A stretch of 37,801 bases of DNA from an uncultured Ignatzschineria sp. (GTDB lineage Bacteria > Pseudomonadota > Gammaproteobacteria > Cardiobacteriales > Wohlfahrtiimonadaceae): the NCBI GenBank assembly GCA_947632245.1, contig CANRON010000165.1, positions 1 through 37,801 on the forward strand. The letters run 5' to 3'. Shown here piece after piece: positions 1 through 9,714 of this stretch. Position 1 is the first letter of the stretch. Each line of letters starts with the position of its first letter. Position numbers and translations under genes: made by a program. The notes below the pieces were generated by a model. The model saw only the letters and a program-made list of their open reading frames with translations, ran no database searches and had not been told where the DNA came from.

Positions 1-2
1 TT

Positions 3-440
3 GTTGATATGGTAGGGCTGCGTCAGGTGACATTCTATATTACGGATTGTCGTCAATCAGTTTTACTGGTCGGAAAACGTAATGGCGATAGATTTGAGTT
101 TGATAAAGAGGACTATTCTTTAGTTGAGAGGTTTGTGGGTGGGCGATTTCTTCAGATATACATGCTGAAAGAATACTTGAGTTATGTACAAGTCCGGGGT
201 GGAGAGCCATTTTTTGTCACAGATGCTCTGGATGGACAAGCATTTGTACGGATTGCGGGGGTGTTAGGTCTAGTTGTAAAGCCTTTAGTGGAAGATATGC
301 TCAATGTTGTGCTTGTTGCGGGGCGGGCTGCAGGTCGATCGGCTGGAGATATTGTCGGTTTTGAGTTGCTAACGGGGAGTATCTATCAAAATGCAGATGA
401 AGTTGATGTGAGGGAGATCGTTATAGATCTAGGGTGGTAG
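3..440 (+). CDS. hypothetical protein, 5'-truncated by the window edge (frame is open to position 3)
   Basis: ORF open upstream of the first ATG at 9; stop at 440 directly abuts the next start at 441, suggesting an operon. Confidence 0.6.
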   Translation, partial: VDMVGLRQVTFYITDCRQSVLLVGKRNGDRFEFDKEDYSLVERFVGGRFLQIYMLKEYLSYVQVRGGEPFFVTDALDGQAFVRIAGVLGLVVKPLVEDMLNVVLVAGRAAGRSAGDIVGFELLTGSIYQNADEVDVREIVIDLGW

Positions 441-1481
441 ATGCGGGAAGAAAAAGGCTCAGTATTATTAATGGTTATGATAATCGCACTTGTCTTATCG
501 CTTGTGCTGTTAGTTGTGAGCGCATCGCTTGAGAGAAAGTTATTTCAATTGCGAAGAAAAATAAACTTTGAAGGTGAATTGGTTCAGCTTAATCACGATT
601 TTAATGAGTTCGTTAATGTTTACTCCCGTCAAGTTTATGAGCGTTTAGATCATGCGTGTCATCTTCAGGGGCATCAGGGTGAGGTTAATGAAGATTTGGT
701 GTTTGAGGGGATGATGATTGATATGGTCGGTTATTGTCATGAGGAGTCCTATCGAAAAATGGTGAGATTTAGAGGAGTTGATGGTGTTAAAGGGCAAGAG
801 GTCACGCTGAATCGTATACTGTTTCAAGAAAAGGGGAGTGAGGCGTTCAAGTCTGAGGTAGAAAGCTATGAGATTGTAAAAAATGATGCTTGGGAGGTAA
901 CGATTTTGACGGGTGGGGGTATGTATCGATACATTCTTCCGATTAGGGCGGATGATGATGGTCGGGAGGTATTCGATACGGGGGGTTATTTGTTGGATTC
1001 AGTGGTTGATCAGGGTTTTTATGTAATTTTGGAAGGTGTTTTGTGGCAACTTCCTAAAGAGCAGGGGCGGTCAGCTTTCATTATTTATGATATTTCAGGA
1101 AATGAGTTTTTAGTGGATTATCGGGTGAAAGATAATATTCATCTTTTATTAAGAGAGTTTTATGGATCAGGTATCTTTAAGTTGAATATATTGACGCTGG
1201 CTATGGCGAAAATTGATCAACGCGCAAGTGAAATTGAGGTTGATGCTATCTTTGTTGGAGATGATTATGCGGTTGAGTATGTGGATCTAGATGGCGTTTC
1301 GCTCATTGGTAATAAAGGGGGTGAGTTGCTGGCGGTCGATTGGGGTGGTAAGCCAAGATGGGGGCGGCAATATGAATGGTATAAAAGTAGTAATATAAGT
1401 TGCGGTCTTGGGCGGGAGGTGTTTATGCCCGTTGAAGGATTTGTTATCGGTTGTCAGCGCAAGGGGTGGATCAATATTTAA
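441..1481 (+). CDS. putative type IV pilin-like / PilX-like minor pseudopilin
   Basis: N-terminus MREEKG|SVLLMVMIIALVLSLVLLVV: short charged leader, Gly, then a hydrophobic helix as in PilX-type pre-pilins; remainder not recognised. Confidence 0.5.
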   Translation: MREEKGSVLLMVMIIALVLSLVLLVVSASLERKLFQLRRKINFEGELVQLNHDFNEFVNVYSRQVYERLDHACHLQGHQGEVNEDLVFEGMMIDMVGYCHEESYRKMVRFRGVDGVKGQEVTLNRILFQEKGSEAFKSEVESYEIVKNDAWEVTILTGGGMYRYILPIRADDDGREVFDTGGYLLDSVVDQGFYVILEGVLWQLPKEQGRSAFIIYDISGNEFLVDYRVKDNIHLLLREFYGSGIFKLNILTLAMAKIDQRASEIEVDAIFVGDDYAVEYVDLDGVSLIGNKGGELLAVDWGGKPRWGRQYEWYKSSNISCGLGREVFMPVEGFVIGCQRKGWINI

Positions 1482-1582
1482 TGCAATAGAGATACATTGT
1501 GGCGAGTTGAATGCTTGCGCGATATACTCATGGGTGGGTGGTAATAGAGTTAGCGGTGAGTATGTAACTAAAGAGGTTAGCT

Positions 1583-2380
1583 ATGGATAAGAACGCAAGT
1601 GATGCGGTTTTTTATGAAACGCTTCTAGTGAAGCGTTTTCAGGATGGTGTCTGGCGTGAAATAGAGGACGATGTATTAATCGAGGTCCCTGTATCGCTGA
1701 TATATAATGGGTATCCGCACGTAGTTATAATGTGTACCCCATGCGACATAGTAGACTTTGTTTATGGTTTCTCATTCACGGAAGGGATCGTTACGACTTT
1801 GCAAGACATTCGCTCGATTGAGTTGCGAGTGAAAGAATTGGGTGTGGAAGCGCACATTGAAGTGACGCCGCTTTGTGTGAGTAGAATAAGTGCGCGAAAA
1901 CGACAGATGACGGCTCGAACAGGGTGCGGAATATGTGGGTTGGATTCTTTATCTGATGTGGTGAGAGAGCAAGCAAAGATTGATTATGAATTTGATATCG
2001 TCGAAGCATCGATTGATAGAGCGCTTAAGGATTCAGGCTTGTTGCAGGTCATGAATCAGCGTACAGGTGGGGCGCATGCGGCATTCTTTGTGTCGAGTGA
2101 CGGGGAGATACTCTTGACGCGCGAAGATGTTGGGCGACATGTCGCGCTTGATAAGTTGATCGGGGCAATGTTGCAAAAAGGCATTGATCCTAGGGCTGGA
2201 TTTATATTGACGACATCGCGAGCAAGTTTTGAGATGGTGCAAAAAGCAGTTGCGGTTGGGGTGGGATTGTTGGTAACAATGTCTGCGCCGACATCAATGG
2301 CAATCAACCTTGCTCGAAAAATGCAAATTAAGCTTGCGGCATTTACGCGTGTTGGCAAAATTAATTTATACCAAGGTTGA
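1583..2380 (+). CDS. fdhD: formate dehydrogenase accessory sulfurtransferase FdhD
   Basis: FdhD motifs: FTEGI, RTGCGICG, GGAHAAFF, REDVGRHVALDKLIG, TTSRASFEMVQKA. Confidence 0.93.
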   Translation: MDKNASDAVFYETLLVKRFQDGVWREIEDDVLIEVPVSLIYNGYPHVVIMCTPCDIVDFVYGFSFTEGIVTTLQDIRSIELRVKELGVEAHIEVTPLCVSRISARKRQMTARTGCGICGLDSLSDVVREQAKIDYEFDIVEASIDRALKDSGLLQVMNQRTGGAHAAFFVSSDGEILLTREDVGRHVALDKLIGAMLQKGIDPRAGFILTTSRASFEMVQKAVAVGVGLLVTMSAPTSMAINLARKMQIKLAAFTRVGKINLYQG

Positions 2381-2403
2381 CAGAAATAGCTATTAATTAT
2401 ACT
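2377..2403 (+). promoter_or_regulatory. candidate sigma70 promoter for the str operon (-35 TTGACA 2377-2382, -10 TATACT 2398-2403)
   Basis: Perfect -35 overlapping the fdhD stop codon; 15-nt spacer to TATACT (5/6), or 17 nt to TACTAT (4/6). Confidence 0.5.
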
Positions 2404-2413
2404 ATTTCGTATC

Positions 2414-2432
2414 CCCCTAAGCTTATTAGGGG
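2414..2432 (+). terminator. stem-loop CCCCTAA-gctta-TTAGGGG followed by a T-rich tract (fdhD terminator or 5' leader hairpin of str mRNA)
   Basis: Perfect 7-bp inverted repeat, then TATTTATGTTATTTTTTG. Confidence 0.5.
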
Positions 2433-2482
2433 TATTTATGTTATTTTTTGTAACTCATGTTATTAGCAAGGATTAAGATTTA

Positions 2483-2857
2483 ATGGTAACAGTTAATCAG
2501 TTGATCCGCCGTCCGCGCGGAACGAAAGCTGATAAATCTGACGTTCCTGCACTTGAGGGTTCTCCTCAACGTCGTGGAGTGTGCACAAGGGTTTATACAG
2601 CAACACCTAAAAAACCTAACTCTGCTATGCGTAAAGTATGTCGTGTTCGTTTAACTAACGGATTCGAAGTATCTAGCTACATTGGTGGTGAAGGTCATAA
2701 CTTACAAGAGCATAGTGTTGTTTTAGTTCGTGGTGGTAGAGTGAAAGACCTTCCAGGGGTTCGTTATCATGTTGTTCGTGGTGCGTTGGACTCACAAGGT
2801 GTTGATAAACGCCGTAAAGGTCGTTCAAAATATGGTGCTAAAAAGCCTAAAGCGTGA
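2483..2857 (+). CDS. rpsL: 30S ribosomal protein S12
   Basis: Near-canonical S12 sequence ([33 protein letters not shown]). Confidence 0.99.
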   Translation: MVTVNQLIRRPRGTKADKSDVPALEGSPQRRGVCTRVYTATPKKPNSAMRKVCRVRLTNGFEVSSYIGGEGHNLQEHSVVLVRGGRVKDLPGVRYHVVRGALDSQGVDKRRKGRSKYGAKKPKA

Positions 2858-2906
2858 TGCTTAGTTTCTTAGTTTAATTGGATTTAGTATTTGTTGAGAG
2901 TATCTC

Positions 2907-3377
2907 ATGTCTAGAAGAAGAGAAGTCCCAAAACGCGAGATTTTACCGGACGCTATTTACGGCGACCTATTGCTTGCGAAATTTATTAATATGGTGATGG
3001 TTTCAGGTAAGAAATCAATTGCTGAGCGTATCATGTACGGTGCATTAGACATCGTTAAAGAAAAAGGTCACGAAAGCCCAGTTGAGGCTTTAGAGCAGGC
3101 TTTGGATAACGTTCGACCAAAAGTTGAAGTTAAGTCAAGACGTGTTGGTGGTGCGACTTATCAGGTTCCTGTTGAAGTTCGTGCGTCAAGACGTGATGCA
3201 TTAGCGATGCGCTGGATTGTAGATGCAGCGAGAAAACGTTCTGAGAAATCAATGGTGCGCCGTATGGGTGCTGAGATCTTAGATGCGCTTGATAATCGTG
3301 GTGCAGCTGTAAGAAAAAGAGAAGACATGCACCGCATGGCTGAAGCGAACAAAGCGTTCTCGCATTTCCGTTGGTAA
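2907..3377 (+). CDS. rpsG: 30S ribosomal protein S7
   Basis: S7 sequence [20 protein letters not shown]...; between rpsL and fusA. Confidence 0.99.
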   Translation: MSRRREVPKREILPDAIYGDLLLAKFINMVMVSGKKSIAERIMYGALDIVKEKGHESPVEALEQALDNVRPKVEVKSRRVGGATYQVPVEVRASRRDALAMRWIVDAARKRSEKSMVRRMGAEILDALDNRGAAVRKREDMHRMAEANKAFSHFRW

Positions 3378-3402
3378 TAGAAATTTACAGAATTTGTTCA
3401 TG

Positions 3403-3440
3403 CAATTGCGGTGCTCATTGAATTTGGGACACCGCATTTG
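3403..3440 (+). promoter_or_regulatory. intergenic stem-loop between rpsG and fusA
   Basis: CAA(T)TGCGGTG / CACCGCA(T)TTG: 10 bp with one mismatch, extended inward by CTC/GGG with one bulged A. Confidence 0.55.
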
Positions 3441-3484
3441 TTGTTTAAAGAAATTAAGATTTAATTTTAAAAGAAGGATTTATT

Positions 3485-5584
3485 ATGGCTCGAACTATGC
3501 CTATTGACCGATACCGTAATATTGGTATCAGTGCTCACATTGATGCAGGTAAAACGACAACTTCAGAGCGTATCCTCTTCTATACAGGTAAAAGTCACCG
3601 TATCGGGGAAACTCATGATGGTACTGCAACGATGGACTGGATGGCTCAAGAGCAAGAGCGTGGTATTACAATCACCTCTGCAGCTACAACTTGTTCATGG
3701 AAAGGAATGAAGCAGCAGTTTCCTGAGCACCGTATTAACTTAATCGATACACCGGGGCACGTTGACTTCACAATCGAAGTAGAGCGTTCAATGCGTGTAC
3801 TTGATGGTGCGGTGATGGTTTACTGTTCAGTGGGTGGTGTTCAGCCGCAGTCTGAAACAGTATGGCGTCAAGCGAACAAATATGCCGTTCCAAGAATTGC
3901 ATTTGTAAACAAAATGGACCGTACGGGTGCTGACTTCTTCCGTGTTGTTGAGCAGATGAGAGAGCGCTTACGTGCAAATGCTGTTCCAATTCAGATTCCA
4001 ATTGGTGCTGAAGATAAGTTTGAAGGTGTGATCGACTTAGTAACAATGAAGGCGATCTACTGGAATGAAGAAGATATGGGTATGACGTTCGAAGAGCGTG
4101 ATATTCCGGAAGCGCTTCTTGCTGATGCAGAAAACTATCGTTCGAAAATGGTAGAAGCTGCTGCAGAATCAAGTGAAGAGTTGATGGATAAGTATCTTGA
4201 AGACGGTGAGTTGACGATTGATGAGGTTCGTGCGGGTATTCGTGCGCGTACTCTTGCGTCAGACATGGTTCCAGTTTGCTGTGGTACTGCGTTTAAAAAC
4301 AAGGGTGTGCAAGCACTTCTTGATGACGTTATTTACTATCTCCCATCACCAGTAGAAGTTAAGCCTATTTCTGGTGTGCTTGATGATGGTGAGCCGGCGG
4401 TTCGTGAGTCGTCTGATGAGGCGCCTTTCTCGGCACTTGCTTTTAAACTTGCAAATGACCCGTTCGTAGGTAACTTAACGTTTGTTCGTATTTACTCTGG
4501 TGTTATTAAGTCAGGTGACCACGTTGTGAATCCTGTAAAAGGTAAGCGTGAGCGTATCGGTCGTCTACTTGCAATGCACTCAAACTCTCGTGAAGAGATT
4601 GATGAGGCGCGTGCAGGTGATATCATCGCAATGGTTGGGCTTAAAGATGTAACTACAGGGGATACTCTGTGTGATCAGAAAGACCAAATCACACTTGAGC
4701 GCATGGAATTCCCAGAGCCAGTAATCTTTGTAGCGATTGAGCCAAAAACAAAAGCTGACCAAGAGAAAATGGGTATGGCGCTTTCACGTCTTGCGCAGGA
4801 AGATCCATCTTTCCGTGTAAGAACGGATGAAGAGTCAGGGCAAACAATCATTGGTGGTATGGGTGAGCTTCACTTAGATATCATCGTTGACCGTTTGAAG
4901 CGTGAGTTTAAAGTAGAGTGTGGTGTTGGTGCACCTCAAGTTGCTTACCGTGAAACAATTACTAAAACGATTGAAGCTGAAGGTAAATTTGTTCGTCAGT
5001 CGGGTGGTCGTGGACAGTTTGGTCATGTTTGGTTGAAGATTGAGCCGCAAGAGCTCGGTAAGGGTTATGAGTTCATTGATGCGATTGTAGGTGGGGTTGT
5101 TCCTAGAGAGTTTATTCCTGCTGTTGATCGTGGTGTCAAGGAGCAAATGGCAAATGGTGTAATCGCAGGTTATCCAATCGAAGATGTTAAAGTAACGCTT
5201 TATGATGGTTCATATCATGATGTTGACTCAAGTGAGATGGCGTTTAAAATCGCAGGATCTATGGGTTTCAAAAATGGTGTGCAGAAAGCAGGTCCGGTAT
5301 TACTTGAGCCTGTAATGAAAGTAGAAGTTGAAACGCCAGAAGATTACATGGGTGATGTTATGGGTGACCTTAACCGTCGTCGTGGTAACCTTCAGGGAAT
5401 TGATGATGCATTTGGATCTAAACTTATCAGAGCAGAAGTTCCGTTATCTGAAATGTTTGGTTATGCAACAGCACTTCGTTCATCAACACAAGGTCGTGCA
5501 ACATATTCGATGGAGTTCTTGAAATATAGCCAAGCTCCAAACTCTGTTGCAGAGGCAATCATTAATGCAAACAAGGCTGACTAA
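3485..5584 (+). CDS. fusA: translation elongation factor G
   Basis: EF-G G1-G4 motifs ([21 protein letters not shown]) and full-length similarity. Confidence 0.99.
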   Translation: MARTMPIDRYRNIGISAHIDAGKTTTSERILFYTGKSHRIGETHDGTATMDWMAQEQERGITITSAATTCSWKGMKQQFPEHRINLIDTPGHVDFTIEVERSMRVLDGAVMVYCSVGGVQPQSETVWRQANKYAVPRIAFVNKMDRTGADFFRVVEQMRERLRANAVPIQIPIGAEDKFEGVIDLVTMKAIYWNEEDMGMTFEERDIPEALLADAENYRSKMVEAAAESSEELMDKYLEDGELTIDEVRAGIRARTLASDMVPVCCGTAFKNKGVQALLDDVIYYLPSPVEVKPISGVLDDGEPAVRESSDEAPFSALAFKLANDPFVGNLTFVRIYSGVIKSGDHVVNPVKGKRERIGRLLAMHSNSREEIDEARAGDIIAMVGLKDVTTGDTLCDQKDQITLERMEFPEPVIFVAIEPKTKADQEKMGMALSRLAQEDPSFRVRTDEESGQTIIGGMGELHLDIIVDRLKREFKVECGVGAPQVAYRETITKTIEAEGKFVRQSGGRGQFGHVWLKIEPQELGKGYEFIDAIVGGVVPREFIPAVDRGVKEQMANGVIAGYPIEDVKVTLYDGSYHDVDSSEMAFKIAGSMGFKNGVQKAGPVLLEPVMKVEVETPEDYMGDVMGDLNRRRGNLQGIDDAFGSKLIRAEVPLSEMFGYATALRSSTQGRATYSMEFLKYSQAPNSVAEAIINANKAD

Positions 5585-5608
5585 ATTAGTCAAATTTAAA
5601 TAATTTGT

Positions 5609-5636
5609 TTGCAATCTAATAGACAAGCTCTATAAT
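5609..5636 (+). promoter_or_regulatory. candidate tuf promoter (-35 TTGCAA 5609-5614, -10 TATAAT 5631-5636, 16-nt spacer)
   Basis: Perfect -10 hexamer with acceptable spacing, 42 nt upstream of the tuf ATG. Confidence 0.5.
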
Positions 5637-5651
5637 GTAGAGCTTGTTTTT
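5623..5651 (+). terminator. Rho-independent terminator-like hairpin after fusA
   Basis: ACAAGCTCTA-taatg-TAGAGCTTGT (perfect 10 bp) followed by a T tract (5647-5651). Confidence 0.65.
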
Positions 5652-5652
5652 A

Positions 5653-5661
5653 GCTCTTTAA
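5653..5661 (+). promoter_or_regulatory. boxA-like antitermination element in the tuf leader
   Basis: GCTCTTTAA, identical to the core of the rrn leader boxA (TGCTCTTTAACAA). Confidence 0.4.
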
Positions 5662-5678
5662 AAAATTGGGGTATTAAT

Positions 5679-6869
5679 ATGTCAAAGGAAACTTTTAGCC
5701 GTAATAAACCGCACGTAAACGTCGGTACAATAGGTCACGTTGACCACGGTAAAACAACATTAACAGCTGCGTTAACTAAAGTTGGTAACGAAGCTGTAGG
5801 TGGAAACGTTCGTGCATACGATCAAATCGATAACGCACCTGAAGAGAGAGAGCGTGGTATTACAATCTCTACTTCACACGTTGAGTACGAATCACCAAAC
5901 CGTCACTACGCACACGTAGACTGCCCAGGACATGCTGACTATGTTAAAAACATGATCACAGGTGCTGCGCAAATGGACGGAGCAATTCTTGTATGTTCAG
6001 CAGCTGATGGCCCTATGCCACAAACACGTGAACATATCCTTTTATCACGCCAAGTAGGTGTTCCATATATCGTTGTTTTCTTAAACAAAGCGGATATGGT
6101 TGATGACGCTGAGTTGATCGAATTAGTAGAAATGGAAGTTCGTGAACTTCTTGATGCTTACGATTTCCCAGGTGATGATACCCCAGTAATCGTTGGTTCA
6201 GCACTTAAAGCAATTGAGGGTGATGAATCAGAAATTGGTGTTCCAGCAATTAAAAAGCTTCTTGAAGCATTAGATACTTGGATCCCACAACCAGAGCGTG
6301 AAATCGATAAAGCATTCTTGATGCCAATCGAAGACGTGTTCTCAATCTCAGGACGTGGTACAGTAGTAACAGGACGTATCGAGTCTGGTATTGTGAAAAC
6401 TGGTGAAGAGTTAGAAATCGTTGGTATTCGCCCAACTGCAAAAACCATCTGTACTGGCGTTGAAATGTTCCGTAAACTACTTGATCGTGGTGAGGCGGGT
6501 GACAACGTAGGGGTTCTTCTCCGTGGTACAAAGCGTGAAGATGTAGAGCGTGGTCAAGTTTTAGCAAAACCAGGTTCGATTAAACCACATACAAAATTCG
6601 AAGCAGAAGTTTACGTTCTTTCAAAAGAAGAAGGTGGACGTCATACGCCATTCTTTAAAGGCTACCGCCCACAATTCTACTTCCGTACTACGGACGTAAC
6701 AGGTGCTTGTGAGCTTCCGGAAGGTGTTGAAATGGTAATGCCAGGCGACAACGTGAAAATGGTAGTTGAGTTAATCAACCCAATCGCGATGGATGAAGGT
6801 TTACGTTTCGCAATCCGTGAAGGTGGTCGTACTGTTGGTGCTGGTGTTGTAGCGAAAGTTATTGCATAA
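5679..6869 (+). CDS. tuf: translation elongation factor Tu
   Basis: EF-Tu motifs [44 protein letters not shown]. Confidence 0.99.
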   Translation: MSKETFSRNKPHVNVGTIGHVDHGKTTLTAALTKVGNEAVGGNVRAYDQIDNAPEERERGITISTSHVEYESPNRHYAHVDCPGHADYVKNMITGAAQMDGAILVCSAADGPMPQTREHILLSRQVGVPYIVVFLNKADMVDDAELIELVEMEVRELLDAYDFPGDDTPVIVGSALKAIEGDESEIGVPAIKKLLEALDTWIPQPEREIDKAFLMPIEDVFSISGRGTVVTGRIESGIVKTGEELEIVGIRPTAKTICTGVEMFRKLLDRGEAGDNVGVLLRGTKREDVERGQVLAKPGSIKPHTKFEAEVYVLSKEEGGRHTPFFKGYRPQFYFRTTDVTGACELPEGVEMVMPGDNVKMVVELINPIAMDEGLRFAIREGGRTVGAGVVAKVIA

Positions 6870-6880
6870 TTAATTTTTTT

Positions 6881-6904
6881 CCTAGGCCTAAAATTAGGTC
6901 TAGG
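6881..6904 (+). terminator. terminator-like hairpin between tuf and rpsJ
   Basis: CCTAGGCCTA-aaat-TAGGTCTAGG (10 bp, one G-T wobble) preceded by T7 and followed by ATTTTT. Confidence 0.6.
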
Positions 6905-6923
6905 ATTTTTGAATGAGAGTAGT

Positions 6924-7235
6924 ATGGATAATCAAAGAATCAGAATTCGCCTTAAAGCTTTCGACTATCGTTTAATTGATCAGTCTGCGAAAGAAATTGT
7001 TGAAACTGCAAAGCGTACTGGCGCACAGGTTAAAGGTCCTATTCCTTTACCAATTAAGCGTGAAGTATTTACAGTATTGACGTCACCGCATGTAAACAAA
7101 GATGCGCGTGATCAGTATGAGTTAAGAACTCATAAGCGTCTCATGGACATTGTGAACCCAACAGATAAAACAGTTGATGCTTTAATGAAGCTCGACTTAG
7201 CTGCTGGTGTTGATGTACAGATTCGTCTAGGTTAA
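6924..7235 (+). CDS. rpsJ: 30S ribosomal protein S10 (NusE)
   Basis: [19 protein letters not shown]...; start at 6924 preferred over the TTG at 6909 given in the track. Confidence 0.98.
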   Translation: MDNQRIRIRLKAFDYRLIDQSAKEIVETAKRTGAQVKGPIPLPIKREVFTVLTSPHVNKDARDQYELRTHKRLMDIVNPTDKTVDALMKLDLAAGVDVQIRLG

Positions 7236-7236
7236 T

Positions 7237-7281
7237 ACGAGTTTGTTCGCGATGAAGGTCGCCAACCTTCCTCTCGTTTTT
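7237..7281 (+). promoter_or_regulatory. attenuator/terminator-like structure between rpsJ and rplC
   Basis: Outer arms ACGAG/CTCGT, inner stem GAAGGT-cgcca-ACCTTC, followed directly by TTTTT. Confidence 0.5.
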
Positions 7282-7306
7282 ATTAATATTTTATTGAGGT
7301 ATTAAA

Positions 7307-7954
7307 ATGGCAGTAGGATTAATCGGAAAAAAACTCGGGATGAGTAGAGTTTTTGGTGAAGATGGTCGCTCTTTAGCAGTGACTGTTGTGCAAATCGAAA
7401 ACAATGAAATTGCTCAAATCAAAACGATGGGTATTGATGGTTATAACGCTATTCAGGTAGCACATGGCCCACAATATTCAAGCAAAAAAACAAAAACTTT
7501 AGATGGTCATTTTGCGAAAGCAGAGATCGCATCAGCACGCTCATTATGGGAATTCCGTGTGGATGCATCTGAAGAGTTTGAAGTTGCACAAAAGTTAACT
7601 GTTGAATTATTCGAAGCGGGACAAAAAGTCGACGTTTCAGGTATTACACAAGGTAAAGGTTTCGCGGGTACTATTAAGCGTCATAACTTTGCGGGTCAAC
7701 GTAATACTCACGGTAACTCATTATCACATCGTGTTCCAGGATCTATCGGTCAGTGTCAAGACCCAGGTCGCGTTTTCAAAGGTAAGAAAATGTCAGGACA
7801 CATGGGTGCGGTTCGTAGAACTGCCCAGAATCTTGAGATCGTTGGAGTAGATACAGAACGCAGCTTACTTCTCATTAAAGGTGCTGTCCCAGGACCTAAG
7901 GGGTCAGATGTTGTTGTGTCTCCTGCAATCAAAGTGAAAAGAGGTAAGGCGTAA
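7307..7954 (+). CDS. rplC: 50S ribosomal protein L3
   Basis: [16 protein letters not shown]...; S10 operon order. Confidence 0.99.
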   Translation: MAVGLIGKKLGMSRVFGEDGRSLAVTVVQIENNEIAQIKTMGIDGYNAIQVAHGPQYSSKKTKTLDGHFAKAEIASARSLWEFRVDASEEFEVAQKLTVELFEAGQKVDVSGITQGKGFAGTIKRHNFAGQRNTHGNSLSHRVPGSIGQCQDPGRVFKGKKMSGHMGAVRRTAQNLEIVGVDTERSLLLIKGAVPGPKGSDVVVSPAIKVKRGKA

Positions 7955-8562
7955 TGGAAATTCAAGTAATTGGCGGATCTCCAGTTGTATTAGATGAAAC
8001 TCAATTCAGTCGTGATTTTAACGAAGCATTAGTTCATCAAGTTGTGACTGCGTATCAAGCAGGCGGAAGAGCGGGTACTCGTGCACAAAAAACACGTGCA
8101 GAAGTAGCGGGTTCTACAGCTAAGCCTTGGAGACAAAAGGGCACAGGTCGTGCGCGTGTTGGTAGTAAGCGTAACCCTATCTGGAGAGGTGGTGGTGTAA
8201 CGTTTGCAGCAAAACCGCAGAACTGGAGCCAAAAAGTAAATAAAAAAATGTACAAAGCAGCTATGCTTACGATTCTTTCTGAGTTGATCAGAAGTGAGCG
8301 TTTAGTAGTTGTGGAAGAGTTCACAGTAGCAGAGCCAAATACTAAGGCGTTCATTGCTAAACTTGGAACTTTGAATGTGCGTAATGAGAGCGTATTAGTA
8401 ATCACTGAAGCAGTTGACTTCCCATTATACTTAAGTGCTAGAAACGTACCTCACGTTCTTGTTCTTGATGTTGAGGCGATTGATCCAGTAAGTCTTGTAC
8501 ACTTTAATAAAGTTGTTATGACTAAGCAGGCGCTTGTTTCTGTTAAGGAGTTGTTAGCATGA
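7954..8562 (+). CDS. rplD: 50S ribosomal protein L4
   Basis: [30 protein letters not shown] overlap with rplC. Confidence 0.99.
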   Translation: MEIQVIGGSPVVLDETQFSRDFNEALVHQVVTAYQAGGRAGTRAQKTRAEVAGSTAKPWRQKGTGRARVGSKRNPIWRGGGVTFAAKPQNWSQKVNKKMYKAAMLTILSELIRSERLVVVEEFTVAEPNTKAFIAKLGTLNVRNESVLVITEAVDFPLYLSARNVPHVLVLDVEAIDPVSLVHFNKVVMTKQALVSVKELLA

Positions 8563-8867
8563 TTCTAGATGTTAAAGAAAGATTAATGAAGGTGATTATT
8601 GCTCCTCATGCGTCTGAAAAAACAGCACGTCAAGAAGAGCTCAATCGTGAAGTAACTTTCCGCGTATTGAAAGACGCGAACAAAAAAGAGATTGCGGCTG
8701 CAGTTGAATTGATGTTTGGTCGTAAAGTCGAAAAAGTTACTGTGCTTAACCAAAATGGTAAGCGTAGATCATTCGGCCGTCACATGGGTGTTAAGCAAGA
8801 TTGGAAAAAAGCTTACGTAACACTTGCTGATGGGGAAGCGGAAATTGATTTTTTAGGTGATATGTAA
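8559..8867 (+). CDS. rplW: 50S ribosomal protein L23
   Basis: [15 protein letters not shown]...; ATGA overlap with rplD. Confidence 0.97.
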   Translation: MILDVKERLMKVIIAPHASEKTARQEELNREVTFRVLKDANKKEIAAAVELMFGRKVEKVTVLNQNGKRRSFGRHMGVKQDWKKAYVTLADGEAEIDFLGDM

Positions 8868-9691
8868 TGAGTATAAAAAAAGCAAAACCAACTTCACCAG
8901 GTCGCCGTGGTCTTATTCAGATTGTAACTCCTGGTCTTCATAAGGGTAAGCCATATGCGCCTTTATTAGAAGGGCAGCATAGTACTGGTGGTCGTAACAA
9001 TGATGGACGTATTACATCACGTCATCGTGGTGGTGGTCATAAACAACATTATCGTTTAATTGACTTTAAACGTGACAAAGAGAATATCCCAGCGAAGGTT
9101 GAGCGTATCGAGTACGATCCAAACCGTACTGCACATATTGCACTTCTTTGCTACGTAGACGGTGAGCGCCGTTATATTATTGCGCCTGCTAAAGTTGAGA
9201 TTGGTGATGTGTTATTTGCAGGTGCTAATGCGCCAATTAAAGCAGGTAACTCACTTCCACTTCGTAACATTCCAATCGGTTCTACAGTGCATTGTGTTGA
9301 AATGAGACCAGGTAAAGGCGCGCAATTAGCTCGTTCAGCTGGTACTTCAGTGCAACTTATTGCGAAAGAAGGTGAGTATTCTACGCTTCGTCTCCGTTCA
9401 GGTGAGGTTCGTAAAGTTCTTTCTGACTGTAAAGCAACAATTGGTGTTGTGAGTAATGGTGAGCACAGCCTTAGAGTTCTCGGTAAAGCCGGTGCTAAGC
9501 GTTGGGCGGGTGTTCGTCCGCAAACTCGTGGAGCTGCGATGAACCCGGTAGATCACCCTCATGGTGGTGGTGAAGGTCGTACAAAAGGTGGTAGACATCC
9601 AGTTACGCCTTGGGGCCAGCCAACTAAAGGCTACAGAACACGTACTAATAAGCGCACAAGTCAGTATATTGTTCGCCGTCGTACTAAATAA
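8867..9691 (+). CDS. rplB: 50S ribosomal protein L2
   Basis: [22 protein letters not shown]...[26 protein letters not shown]. Confidence 0.99.
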   Translation: MSIKKAKPTSPGRRGLIQIVTPGLHKGKPYAPLLEGQHSTGGRNNDGRITSRHRGGGHKQHYRLIDFKRDKENIPAKVERIEYDPNRTAHIALLCYVDGERRYIIAPAKVEIGDVLFAGANAPIKAGNSLPLRNIPIGSTVHCVEMRPGKGAQLARSAGTSVQLIAKEGEYSTLRLRSGEVRKVLSDCKATIGVVSNGEHSLRVLGKAGAKRWAGVRPQTRGAAMNPVDHPHGGGEGRTKGGRHPVTPWGQPTKGYRTRTNKRTSQYIVRRRTK

Positions 9692-9714
9692 TTAAATCGA
9701 ATAAAGGGTAAAAT

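Noticed and set aside
1408-1590. 60-aa + strand ORF between the pilin-like ORF and fdhD
   Set aside because: Overlaps the end of the upstream ORF and the fdhD start in another frame; likely spurious.
2483-2857. Possible streptomycin-resistance changes in rpsL
   Set aside because: The TPKKPNS and GGRVKDLPG segments carry the wild-type lysines.
2891-2906. GAGA-gta-TCTC mini-hairpin just before the rpsG ATG as an S7 site
   Set aside because: Only 4 bp; too small to distinguish from chance around a purine-rich SD.
3768-4172. 134-aa minus-strand ORF antisense to fusA
   Set aside because: Low-complexity Leu/Gln/His/Ser-rich translation typical of an antisense shadow of a conserved coding sequence.
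6158-6505. 115-aa and 105-aa minus-strand ORFs antisense to tuf
   Set aside because: Shadow ORFs within the highly conserved tuf gene.
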